From NCBI GenBank assembly GCA_028456385.1, contig JALNQF010000525.1, forward strand, positions 1 through 25,135: a stretch of DNA of 25,135 nt, written 5' to 3'. Below are positions 1 through 9,692 of this stretch, one piece after another. The notes below the pieces were generated by a model. That model had not been told where the DNA came from and did no database searches. It was given only the letters and a program-made list of their open reading frames with translations. A program made the position numbers and the translations under genes. This DNA comes from Ophiosphaerella korrae. Its lineage: Eukaryota > Ascomycota > Dothideomycetes > Pleosporales > Phaeosphaeriaceae. Each line of letters begins with the position of its first letter. Position 1 is the first letter of the stretch.

Positions 1-675
1 GCTTAGCTTCTAGAGCTACTAACTACTTAGCTAACTTCTTATTATTTAAGGCCTTTATCTTACAAAGATAAGAGAGATAAGCCTAATTCTCTACTAGCTT
101 ACTCTACGTAAGCTCCTAGATACGCTTGTACTTAGCTTTAGCCTCTACGATTTAAGATAGTAATTTCTCTTAAGTCTAGTTAATAGCTTTCCCTATTATT
201 ATTAAGCTTAGACGCAAGAATAAGCGTAATAAACATACACTTAGAAAGAGAAATACTAAACACGTTATAAGAACTACATATATTTACACAGATATATACC
301 TTATAAGCTCTACTATTATTTATAGAAATAATATAAGGAAGAGACTTAGAGTTTAACTTAGGAGAAGTACAACAAGAATAAAGAAATATTTTGATACTAT
401 TACGTAATACATAATTAGTAAGAAGATAGTAACGACGCGTAGATAAAATAGGTATTAGAGAGGATAAAGAACTCTATATTAACAAAGAAACTAGGTTAAT
501 AACCTTAGCTCTAGGATAGACAAACTAAGGTCTACCTAGAGGAAGAGATAGTATTATAGGCGTAATAGAAGAAATTAAGATAGAACTAATTAGTCCTAGT
601 CTAGGCACTAACAAAGTATAGGACGAGCGGGGTAATAACCTTGATTAGGAAGCTACGTATAATTAGGACACCTAG
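1..675 (+). pseudogene. E1 pol C-terminal tail (post-chromodomain reading frame), RIP-disabled
   Basis: Frame 1 of the + strand reads through the whole segment with only TAA/TAG stops. It continues past the polypurine tract and 124 bp into the LTR, to a TAG at 673-675. Stretches such as INKETRLITLALG and RGRDSIIG match the same frame in E3, and the first is also conserved in E2. The product lies downstream of the chromodomain of Pol; no known domain is recognised. It could be a C-terminal extension of the polyprotein or a separate ORF whose start codon has been mutated. That it was coding is inferred from conservation of the frame among three copies; the function is unknown. Confidence 0.6.
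538..551 (+). other. E1 polypurine tract
   Basis: The purine-rich AGAGGAAGAGATAG lies directly against the LTR start at 552. This is where the primer for plus-strand DNA synthesis sits in LTR retrotransposons. The GAGATAG ending is shared with the E3 and E4 tracts (E2 reads GAATAG). Confidence 0.75.
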
Positions 676-980
676 AGTAATCTATAATCTATAGACTCTT
701 AGTAGTAGTAGATTATAGATTAAGCTAATCTATAATCTATTAATCTTAGCAAATATAGATTATAGATTATAGTAAGTATATAGTTATTAGCAATATGCAT
801 TATTAGGATAGTATTAGTAATTCAATCCTTTAACTACGGAATACTAATACAAGATAGTTGCAAAATATCTTCTATTGTTTATAGTTATTGTAGATTACCT
901 CTAAGCTTTTACTATTACCTTGTAATCTACTAACCCCTACTAGACAGGTACCTATAGTTAACAATAGGAGGCCTATTATA
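552..980 (+). repeat. E1 3' LTR
   Basis: This 429-bp LTR is homologous in reverse complement to the two 428-bp LTRs of E3. It begins TATTATAG, which is TGTTATAG after RIP, and ends CTATTATA, corresponding to CTATAACA in E3. The inner part carries inverted copies of the AATCTATAATCTATAG motif (see 711-737). The last part of the pol-tail reading frame overlaps its first 124 bp. Confidence 0.88.
711..737. repeat. Perfect inverted repeat in the E1 LTR
   Basis: Arms GATTATAGATTA and TAATCTATAATC (12 bp each) are separated by AGC. Further copies of the same motif lie at about 680-694 and 753-771. Each E3 LTR has an equivalent hairpin, so this is a property of the LTR family and not a chance palindrome. 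Confidence 0.8.
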
Positions 981-2554
981 TAAAAAGTATAATTTATATA
1001 CTTAAAACGTACTTATAGAGTAAACTACGTAATCTAACTTTTAGCTCTATAGCTAGGTATCTATATATATAAAAAATAAATAATTATACTATAAACTATT
1101 TCTTCTCTACTTATTAGATAAGCTTAAACTACTCTCTACTTTATCTTCTTCTTCTTTATCTTCTTCTTCTTTTTCTTCTATATCCTCTTTACCTTCTACT
1201 TTATCTTCTTCTTCTTTACTACTATTCTTATTATTATCTTCTTTATTATTAACTTATTTTATAGAAAGGTAGCTATAGTAAGCTTAAAAAGTAATTAGTA
1301 TACGTTATATAAGCGTAGTATAGGTAAATATATAATATAGTAAAGGTAGCCTAAAATCTATATTAATACTCTAACTAAACCCTACTACTAGGCTATAAGG
1401 CTACGCTACTTAGTTAAAATAAGCTCTAAAAACTAAGGCGTAGTTATAAGTATTTAAGTAGGTACTTCTAAGGGAGCACTACTATAAGTAGTAAGGCGCC
1501 TATAGTTTAATAGCTCTAAGTTAAAGGTGCGCTAGGTATAAGTAAGCGTAATACTAGTATAGCGTACTTCTAAGTTAGTCTTAAGAATAGTAGTATTAGA
1601 TATAGTAGTATTATACGTATTATAAAGCTTATAAATATAGTTAACGCGCCTATTAAGTATAGGAAGTACTTATTTATATTAGTTAAAGCGTATATAAAGA
1701 GTACGTCTCTAAAATAGTTACTAAGGCGTAGCTACTATAATTACTAATAGAATAATACTAGTAATAACGCGCTTCTAGCTTATTATAGATCTCCTCTTAG
1801 TTAATAATACTTTAAGTGTAGTATAGGTAAGTAGTATATAAAGCGTTATAATTAGTACGCTTAGTATCTATACTTTACTTAAAAGGTAAAGCTTAATAAA
1901 CGTTACTCTTCTTAATAAATTTTAGGCAAAGATAATAGACTATAGTAATAATTACTAAATATACGCTATATATATATTAAATATACGCTATAGTAGATAA
2001 GAGAATAAGTAAAATAATTATAAAAAGAAAAATATTTTTTATATAGGCTCTACTAAGAGTAAATATAATTACGTAAGTAATAATCTTTTACTTGTTATTA
2101 AAATATAAATAGAATATTATATACAAGTATAATAATAATAATACGCCTAATATATAGGTATAGTGCGTAAAGTACGTAGATACTCTTTTCTTCTTTTTCC
2201 TAAAGGTTTAGAGTTTTTATTAAAGTTACACTTTAAAATACTAGTAAAGATACTAGCTAGAGAGAGAGGCTCTATAATAAAGGTTTTCTAAATACTTAAG
2301 ACTCTTGTAAACTCTAGTACAAGTTAAGAGAGTAGAGCTAATATACTAAAGATTATAATATTATATAGTTATAGTTTAAAGTAAAGCTAATATACTATAT
2401 AGGCGTATAAAAGGCTTAATACTTATAAAGAGAGTAAAGTAAGTATTATTCTCCCTTAGATACTAGTAGTACTATTAAATACTATCTATTATCTCTTTAC
2501 TATCTCCTATAGCCTATAGTAAGTACTATTATTTTCTAGCTACTTCCTAATACA
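981..2554. other. Unassigned RIP-mutated segment between E1 and E2
   Basis: About 1.57 kb with no match to any retroelement segment elsewhere in the window. It has the same base bias as the elements, so it was probably repeated DNA or lay close to it. It contains a polypyrimidine CTT-rich run (1138-1250) and a direct repeat AAATATACGCTATA at about 1957 and 1979. On the + strand a fairly open frame is visible at about 2193-2290 (32 codons without a stop) and a looser one at about 1921-2155 in another frame. The - strand can also be read with only TAA/TAG stops. I cannot tell which strand was coding, find no terminal inverted repeats, and assign no function. Confidence 0.5.
1138..1250. repeat. 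CTT/GAA-rich polypyrimidine tract
   Basis: Repeated TTATCTTCTTCTTC-type units form an imperfect trinucleotide tract. Read on the - strand it would give a run of Glu, Asp and Lys codons (EEEDK-like), which resembles the acidic tails of many proteins, but a simple sequence repeat is an equally good explanation. Confidence 0.6.
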
Positions 2555-2636
2555 ATCTTAGTAAATATAAAGTATAAAGCTAAGTATGTAATAGATTTAT
2601 AATTTATAATTTTAGTAAATATAAAGTATAAAGCTA
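2555..2636 (+). repeat. 54-bp tandem repeat in the E2 5' LTR
   Basis: One full unit (2555-2608, starting ATCTTAGTAAATATAAAG) is followed by a partial unit (2609-2636). The unit is the same as the one in the 3' LTR at 23038-23175. The copy number differs between the two LTRs, or was changed by the truncation. Confidence 0.75.
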
Positions 2637-2857
2637 GCTAAAAAGCCTAAGTATATAGTTAGTAATAATGTATATTATTAGGATAGTATTAGTAATCTAA
2701 TCTCTAACTAAGAACGCTAATACTTAATATTGTATATATAGCTTAATTATTATTTATAGTTATTACTAATTACTATATAAGCTTTTATTATTACTTCTTA
2801 ATTTACTAATAACTCTAGAATAGTTACTAGAAAGTTAACTATAGTATACCTATTACA
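2555..2857 (+). repeat. E2 5' LTR, truncated
   Basis: 303 bp that align with 23092-23391 of the 3' LTR and end CTATTACA. The outer part, equivalent to 22897-23091, is missing, and the sequence to the left (to 2554) is unrelated. It holds one complete and one partial 54-bp repeat unit, against two complete units plus a partial one in the 3' LTR. Confidence 0.8.
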
Positions 2858-2894
2858 CTTTACTAATTTAGCTATTAAAAAGAGTAAAGTGTAC
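2858..2894 (+). other. E2 5' untranslated leader with expected primer-binding site
   Basis: The leader begins CTTTACTAATTTAG right after the LTR. The same string follows the 5' LTR of E3 (complement of 15172-15185), so it is conserved and in the right place for a primer-binding site. I cannot match it to a tRNA 3' end from memory, so the primer is not named. Confidence 0.4.
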
Positions 2895-3990
2895 GTAGCG
2901 TATAGTTTAGCTAATATAATAGTAGAAAGTTTAACTAAATAAGTAGCTAAGACACTTAGGAGTAGTTATAAATTAGATAGTATAGTATAAGAAATAATTA
3001 AAGATTATATAAATAATCTAATCTTAGATAAAGAAAATATAAAGATAATAATTAATACTTTAGAAATATAGAATAAAGAACTATAAGACTACGTAAAGTA
3101 AAATAAAGTATAAACTAAAGCTATTATTAAAGGATAGAACTAGATAGAACTAATTATATAAAGACTAGAGATAAGTATAATAAAAAAACTACTTAAGATT
3201 CCTATTCTTAGGAAATTTAATAGAACAAGAGAGGAATTAATACCTTTTATAGTATTAGTATAACTCTAGATAGATATATAAGTACTACACTTTAATATAA
3301 ACGAAAAAAGGTAATATATATTAGAATATACTTTAAAAAAGATATAATAAGATAGTTTAAACCTTACTAGATAGACTATATAATATATACTCTAATAATA
3401 TAGAAGGATAAAACTAGAGCTATTTTTAGAAGTTATAAATACTTTACTAGGCAAATAAAAGTAGTATTTAGGGATATAAATATTACCTAATAAGCTAAAG
3501 AAAAACTTAAAAGACTTATATAACAAAAAAGCGTCCCTAAGTATATATTATAGTTTAAATAACTATTATAAAATATAGAATAGAATAAATTAGCTCTAAT
3601 ATTATAATTTAAACAAAGATTAAATAAAAAAATCTAATAAAAGATAATTTATATAGAAAAACCTAGGATACTAGAAACTCTAAAATAATAGGTAATATAG
3701 ATAGATAACAATCTTTAAGAATAGAAAAAGAATAAGTATAAGAGCTAACCTAGAAACTAGGATATTAGAGACTATATAATCCTTAATACTAATAAGGATA
3801 AAAAGAAGAAGAAGAGTAAAGACTTTATATACTTTAACTATAGTAAGAAAGGCTACTACGTAAAAGACTACTAATTATAAAAGAAGAAAGATATAGTATA
3901 TTATAAATATAGAAAACTAGGATACTTTGTAAAAGACTATAGAAGTAAGGACTATAATAAAGATAAAGAAACTTAGTTAAAAATAACTAA
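2895..3990 (+). pseudogene. gag: E2 gag, RIP-disabled and frameshifted
   Basis: Gag is the capsid/nucleocapsid precursor. The N-terminal part reads in frame 0 mod 3 (for example YSLANIIVESLTK), like the start of E3 gag. Near 3302-3309, in an A-rich run, E2 has one base fewer than E3 and the frame moves to 2 mod 3. It stays there through the capsid region (KVVFRDINIT, QFKQLLQ) to two zinc knuckles. Knuckle 1 (3830-3871) and knuckle 2 (3899-3940) both have CX2CX4HX4C spacing, but every Cys and His now reads as Tyr (TAC/TAT), which is what RIP does to TGY and CAY. The start ATG is not recognisable. Gag and pol share one frame, so no programmed frameshift is needed. Confidence 0.88.
3302..3309 (+). 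other. Single-base deletion in E2 gag
   Basis: Between the conserved AATATA and GTAATATA, E2 has 11 bases where E3 has 12. The shift joins the N-terminal gag frame (0 mod 3) to the rest of gag-pol (2 mod 3). E3 is in frame at this point. Confidence 0.7.
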
Positions 3991-6900
3991 AAAGAAGAAA
4001 GAAGTACTATAAGTATAAGCTAAACCTTAGGAAAAAGTACCTAGGAGTAAAGAAATATAATACGTAATACTCTATTAGACATTTTGTTATAAAAATAACT
4101 ATTATATATATTATTCTAGTAAGAAAAGAGTAAGATAGTTCTTATAGAAAAATAAAGTAGTAGTAATAAAAGAAATAATAAAAGCGTAGCTAAAAGAAAT
4201 AATAAAAGCGTAGCTAAAAGAAATAGTATACGTAATAAACTTACTAATAAAAAACTTAAAAGAAAAAGAACTCTAGATTCTACTAATTAAGGCTAAAAGA
4301 CTAGTACTAGATAAAGAAACTACTATAGCTTCTTCTAAAGAACTATAAGAAAGTAAAAGATAAGATAGTATAAGAAGTATAGAGTATACTTAGCTAGATA
4401 TATATAGCTATAATAGCTATATAATAATAAACCTAGAGGAATAAAATAAAGAATTAAAATTTATTTAGAAATACTTACTAGTTATAAGTATAGAGGAAGT
4501 GTATAAAGACTAGAAAGAACGTAATCCTAAAGAAATAAAGTTTATACTATTCTAAGAATAGATAGAGTAATATATAGTTATAGTAAGAAGAATACTTATA
4601 TAAAGAGAATAGTAATCTCTTATAAGAAAAATATAATAGATTAATAAAGCTTATACTCTAAGAATACTAGTAGTATACTATATCTTAATAATAAATATAC
4701 TTAGAAAAGATAAATACTAAGAAGGAGATAATAAAATAATAGACCTAAAACACCTAGTATACTTTAAAGTATTATAGATATTATACCTAGACAAGAATTA
4801 TATTATATATAGGAACCCTAAAGTAAATAATAGTATATAGCTAATATAAAGAAGAGGCTATAATTATATAAAAGTAATTCTAGTAGAAGATATCTAAGGA
4901 TAGAAAATAATACTAAAAGAAGGATACTTAGTAGTAAGGCTAGAACCTAACCTATCTAAGAAATACGTCCTAAAAGGACTATAGTATAAATATACGTATA
5001 ATAAATATCTAAAACTTAAAGAATATAAACTTAAAGTAGGGCTATAGCTCTAAAAAGATAGATAATTTACAAAATTACCTAAGTAAGAAAAGCTAGAAAG
5101 TATAATAGGCCTACACGTTATAAAAATAAGTATATACTAAAGAAAGAGAGTATAAATTATAATTAATAGTAGAGCTATAAGAAACTTTATATCTAAGAAG
5201 TTTATAGAAAACTAAGGAATAAACTATATAATAAAGAAATACTCTTAATAACTTAGTATAATTAAAAGAAAACTATTCTAGGAACTTATTAAGTTTAAAA
5301 TAACACCTTTAATACTAAAGTTAGAAAGATTAGAAATTAAGAATATAGTTATAGATATAATAACAATTAATAATAAACAAGATATAATACTAGGTATACT
5401 ATAGTTATAAATAATAAACCTAAAAATTAATTAAAGAATAAGAAAAATAAGTTATCTTAAAAAAGATATACTAAAAGCTAATATAAGACTTTATAAATGA
5501 GAATTCCCTAAAGAATATAAAAAATAGGGAAAATAGCTTATAGAACCTAAAGACTATCTTCTAATATATTAGCTATAAGACTTAGTAATAGAACTAGTAG
5601 AAGATAAAAATATAAGATAGAGCCTAGTTTATAGAAAAATAGAAGAAGAATCTAAGATTAAGTAAGTATTTATTAAAAATATAATAAAGAAAAGATAGAT
5701 ATAAGAATCTAAATCTTTAGTAGTATATAGACTTATATTTATAGATAAAAAGAGAATAAGTAATAAAAGACTTTACGTAGACTTTAGAAAAGCTAACGTA
5801 ATTATAAGTAAGAACTAATATCTCCTACTATAAATAGATAAAATATAAAATAGACTATAAAAGGTAAAAATCTTTATAAAACTAGATATCTAGAACGTAT
5901 ACTACTAAATTAGAATTAAGAAAGGTAATAAGTAAAAAATAGTGTTTAGAACATAATATAAACTATATAAATACTTAGTTATACTCTTTAGCTTAATAAA
6001 TATACTAGTAGCCTTCTAAGAAAGAATTAATATAGTACTAAGAGAGTACTTAGATATATTTATATTTATATACTTAGATAATATCCTTATATTTTTAGAA
6101 ATAGAGGAAGAATATATATAATATATATATAAAGTACTAGAAAGACTAGTAGAAAATAAATTATTCTTTAAGATAAGAAAATATAAATTTTATATAAAAG
6201 AGATAGATTTCCTAAGATTTATTATAGAACTAGGAAAGATTAAAATTAACCTAGAAAAGATTAAGTTAATTAATAAATAGCTAATACAAAAGAACCTAAA
6301 AGAAGTATAATAATTCTATAGACTAGTAAACTTTTATAGAAAGCTAATAGTAAAATAGTTTAAAGATATAATACTAATAACAAGACTTATAAAGAAAGAT
6401 TTACTATTTAAATAGATAAAGGAATACGATAAAGTATTTAAAATAATTAAATAGAAATTTATAGAAAATCTAGTTAATAGAATATATAACCTAGACTTAC
6501 TAGTAATAGTAAAAATAGACGCATCTAACTTAGTCTATAGAATAGTACTAATACAAGAAGATATAAAGACTAAAAAAGAATATTTAGTTAAATACTTTTC
6601 TAAGAAAATAAAGATAGTAGAACTTAACTACCTAATCTATAATAAAGAAATACTAGTAATCTATAAAGTATTTAAGTAATAGAGAGTATACTTATAAGGA
6701 GTAAAATATAAGATAAAGGTCTATATAGATTATAAGAATCTTATAAGATTTATACTAAATAAAGAATTGTTATAATACTATATAAGATAGTAGGAATTCT
6801 TATTAATATTTAATATAGAAATTATATATATAAAAGGGAAAGATAACTAATTTATAGATACCTTTAGTAGAAGACTAGACTTATAAGAAAAAGTAAATAC

Positions 6901-8368
6901 TACTAGTATAGTTCTAGTATAGAATAAAGAAGGATACTTAGTCCTAAATATACCTAGAATAGCTACAACACTTAAAAGAAAGAATAGCGAGCTAGATAAA
7001 TAGATTTAGAAAATAATATAAGAAGTACCTAAAGAAATAGAGAAACTAGAAGTCTAAGAAGGAGTAGTATAAGCTTATAGAAGAATATATATCTTAAAAA
7101 AGATCTAAAGAGAATTTATATAATAATTCTATAAATTACTAGTATATAGATACTAAGGAATTAATAAAACCCTAAATAGACTACTATAAGACTACTATAT
7201 TCTAAAAGTAAGATAACTAGTAATAGAAGTACTATAAGACTATATAGAATGTTATAGAAATAAGTATAGTAAATATATACTATATAGAATACTATAACTA
7301 GTAGAAGTACTAGAATAACTATAAAGAATTATTATAATAGACTTTATTACAAAGCTACTAAAGTCTAAAGACCTAATATTAGGAGTTAAATATAATAGAA
7401 TCCTAATAATAGTAGATAAACTTATAAAGTACTTATACTTTAAACTATATAAAGAAAAAAGTAGGATAGAAGTTACTATATACTAGGTTCTAGGAACTAT
7501 AATTAGTTAATATAGAATACCTAATAAGATTATTATAGATAGAGATATAAGATTTATATTAAAACTATAGGGAATAATAATAGCGTAATTAGGAATATAA
7601 TATACAATATCTACTATATACTACCTATAGATAAATAGGTAGTTAGAACAAATAAATTAAATAGTAGAATAGTACTTAAGATACTACTTTAACTATAACT
7701 AGAATAACTAGGTATAGCTACTACCTATAGTATAGTTAGTATATAACAGCGTAAAGAATATAGTAATAAGAGTATTACTTTTCTTTATAAATTATAGATT
7801 TAACTCTAACGTATATAGAATACTAAGATCTTAGATATTTTAGTTTTTAAGAGGAGAAAACTTTACTAATAGACTTAAAGATATATATAATTAACTAAGA
7901 TAGGACGTAGAATTCCTATATAATTAGATAGTAAAATACTACAACTAAAAGTATAAAGAGAGACCCTAATTTAGAAAAAGAGAAAAAGTATAGTTAGTAG
8001 AGAAAAATATTAAAAGTAAGTAACTAAGTTTAAAATTAGACTACGTTAAGATAAGACTATATAAAATTAAGAAAGAAGTTATACTAGTTATATTTAAACT
8101 AAAGCTACTAAATAAGATAAAGATATACCTAACTTTTTACGTAGTACTACTTAAGATAGTACTATAAGAAGTAAAACTACTAGTATACAAAGTAGATATA
8201 TATAGAGAATAGGAAGAATAAGAGGTTAAGAAAATCCTAGTATATTAATTCTATAATAGTAAAAACTACTACCTAGTAGAATAGATAGGTATAGACAAGA
8301 AAGGACAACTCTAGGAAGAAATATAGAAACTAGAAGATAATCTTAACTACTCTAAGAAACTAGAGGAC
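3991..8368 (+). pseudogene. pol: E2 pol: protease, RT, RNase H, integrase, chromodomain (RIP-disabled)
   Basis: The frame is 2 mod 3 throughout, with many TAA/TAG stops. The protease site at 5165-5173 reads NSR in place of DSG, so the catalytic Asp is lost (TTGAT to TTAAT). The RT motif at 6071-6082 reads YLDN for YLDD. RNase H has its first Asp at 6518 and a DYKNL motif at 6728. Integrase begins its core with DFITK (Asp at 7340); the second Asp is at 7538 (DRDIRF) and Glu at 7646, exactly 35 residues between the last two, so the triad is intact at codon level. A GPY/F-like region (LDYVKIRLYKIKKE) precedes a chromodomain (about 8222-8368, with YYLVE and an acidic end), which marks a chromovirus that reads histone marks for integration. 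A 24-bp in-frame duplication lies at 4168-4215. Confidence 0.93.
4168..4215 (+). repeat. 24-bp in-frame tandem duplication in E2 gag-pol linker
   Basis: Two identical 24-bp units (AAAGAAATAATAAAAGCGTA followed by GCTA), together 48 bp, encode an eight-residue duplication (KEIIKA-Q-L, where Q is now a stop). E3 lacks it. Being a multiple of three, it leaves the frame intact, and both copies carry the same RIP changes. Confidence 0.8.
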
Positions 8369-8578
8369 TTCTAAAGTTAAAACCTTCTAGACTACCTTAT
8401 AGTAAACTAAGAAAATTAGTACTACTAATACTAAATAGAGAGGTGTTAGAAACGTCTAATATAATAAGAGCTAGAATAGCCTAAACTATATCTTTAAAGT
8501 CTATCTTAGCCTCTAAGGTATAAGACTATTTAGATAATTTAGTATTATTATAAGCCTTTATCTTATAAAGACGCTTAA
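8369..8578 (+). pseudogene. E2 post-chromodomain tail, segment 1
   Basis: The pol frame continues beyond the chromodomain and stays alignable with E3 in the same frame (KPLSYKDA against RPLSYKDK in E3; shared NQ-stop patterns near 8405-8430). It is interrupted by E3 after codon 8576-8578 and resumes in phase at 15619. The function is unknown. Conservation in the pol frame between two LTR subfamilies supports coding. Confidence 0.6.
8574..8578. repeat. E3 target-site duplication, left copy (CTTAA)
   Basis: CTTAA lies immediately left of the E3 LTR and is repeated at 15614-15618. Five bases is the usual size for Ty3/gypsy integrases. Confidence 0.88.
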
Positions 8579-9006
8579 TATTATAGGCTACCTATTATTA
8601 ACTATAGGTACCTATCTTAATAGGGTTAGTAGATTACAAAGTAATAGTAAAAGCTTAGAGGTAATCTACAATAACTATAAATAATAGAAGATATTTCTTA
8701 ACTATCTTGTATTAGCGTTCTATAGTTAAAGAATTAAATTACTAATATTATCCTAATAATATACATCCTACTAACTATATACTTGTTGTAATCTATAATC
8801 TATAGTTACTAAGTCTAGTAGATTATAGATTGTCTTAATCTATAATCTATAGTTACTAAAGATCTATAGATTATAGATTAGCCTAGGTATCTTAGTTGTA
8901 TATAGTCTCCTAATTAAGATTATTACTCTACTTGTCCTATACTTTATTAGTACCTAAGTTAGGATTAATTAGTTCTATCTTAATTTCTTCTGTTATACCT
9001 ATAACA
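8579..9006 (-). repeat. E3 3' LTR
   Basis: 428 bp, ending on its right in TGTTATACCTATAACA-like sequence that holds the intact LTR terminus (CTATAACA at 8999-9006 on the + strand). The left edge TATTATAG is TGTTATAG after RIP. About 24 transitions, no transversions and no length change separate it from the right LTR. It contains the palindromic CTATAATCTATAG array. Confidence 0.93.
8821..8847. repeat. Inverted repeat in E3 3' LTR
   Basis: Arms GATTATAGATT and AATCTATAATC (11 bp each) surround GTCTT. Equivalent hairpins are at 711-737 and 15428-15454. Confidence 0.78.
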
Positions 9007-9692
9007 CTATCTCCTCTTCTAGGTAGACTCTAGTTTGTCTATTTTAGAGCTAAAGTTATTAATCTAGTTTCTTTATTAATATAGAGTTCTTTATCCTCTC
9101 TTATACTTATTTTATCTATACGTTATTACTATCTTTTTACTAATCGCGTATTATATAATAGTATTAAAATATTTCTTTATTCTTATTATACCTCTCTTAA
9201 GTTAAACCCTAAGTCTCTTCTTTATATTATTTCTATAAATAATAGTAAGGCTTATAAAGCGTATATCTATATAAATATACGTAGTTTTTATAATATATTT
9301 AGTATTTCTCTTTCTAAGTATATGTTTATTATACTTATTCTTACGTCTAGGCTTAATAATAATAGGGAAAGCTATTAACTAGACTTAAGAGAAATTACTA
9401 TCTTAAATTATAGAGGCTAAAGCTAAGCGTAAGCGTATCTAGGAGCTTGCGTAGAGTAAGCTAGTAGAGAATTAAGCTCGTCTCTCTTGTCTTTATAAGA
9501 TAAAGGCCTTAAATAACAAGAAGTTAGCTAAGTAGTTAGTAGCTCTAGAAGCTAAGCTAGATCTAGATAAGGCGTTTAGTATTACTATAGTAGGTCCTAC
9601 GCTAAGCGTCTCTATTATCTTTCTATCTATTGTTAGTAGTATTAGTTCTTTTAGTTTACTACTAGGCGTTCTAGAGGGTTTTAATTTTAGTA
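8883..9692 (-). pseudogene. E3 post-chromodomain tail continuing pol frame into the 3' LTR
   Basis: From the chromodomain end (9693) the pol frame runs 686 nt to the LTR edge and 124 nt inside it, to a TAG at 8883-8885, with only TAA/TAG stops. Open runs include LTSCYLRPLSYKDKRDELN and SIREDKELYINKETRLITL. The second motif is conserved in E1 and, as NKETRLITL, in E2. The first third is rich in stops where Gln is likely, so the ancestral protein was probably Gln-rich there. I recognise no domain. Alternatives: a C-terminal Pol extension, or a third ORF in the pol frame. The E2 tail is 27 nt shorter, a multiple of three. Confidence 0.62.
9007..9020 (-). other. E3 polypurine tract
   Basis: CTATCTCCTCTTCT on the + strand is the complement of AGAAGAGGAGATAG, directly beside the 3' LTR. 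It has the same GAGATAG ending as E1 and E4. Confidence 0.78.

Larger units (their letters stand above)
1..980 (+). mobile_element. E1: 3' end of a Ty3/gypsy chromovirus (same family as E3)
   Basis: This is the last 551 bp of internal sequence plus the complete 3' LTR of an LTR retrotransposon whose body lies left of the window. Positions 1-551 are the reverse complement of 9007-9557 in E3, with exactly the same length (551 bp each), so there is no net insertion or deletion between the two copies. The differences I compared are mostly transitions, as RIP makes them. The target-site duplication cannot be tested because the left end is outside the window; the five bases after the LTR are TAAAA. 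Confidence 0.9.

Noticed and set aside
660..780. Repeated AATCTATAATCTATAG motifs as a possible CRISPR array
   Set aside because: They are short palindromic A+T motifs inside an LTR, without regular spacers, and recur in the E3 LTRs of the same family.
1138..1250. An acidic C-terminal protein tail encoded on the - strand
   Set aside because: A CTT-rich simple repeat explains the Glu/Asp/Lys run, and no supporting gene could be recognised upstream.
1080..2400. A single - strand frame readable from about 2315 to 1080 with only TAA/TAG stops
   Set aside because: TGA is nearly absent in RIPed DNA, so absence of TGA in a frame is not evidence of coding. Opposite-strand frames in the same region look at least as good. 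Left unassigned.
981..2554. A DNA transposon with terminal inverted repeats
   Set aside because: Comparing the two ends in reverse complement showed no convincing inverted repeats and no target duplication.
2858..2875. A named tRNA primer-binding site after the E2 and E3 LTRs
   Set aside because: The string is conserved and correctly placed, but I could not match it with confidence to any tRNA 3' end, and RIP may have altered it. Self-priming is also possible.
8579..9006. The LTR at 8579 as the 3' LTR of the + strand E2 element
   Set aside because: It is inverted relative to E2, of another subfamily, is flanked by the E3 target duplication, and the true E2 3' LTR is at 22897-23391.
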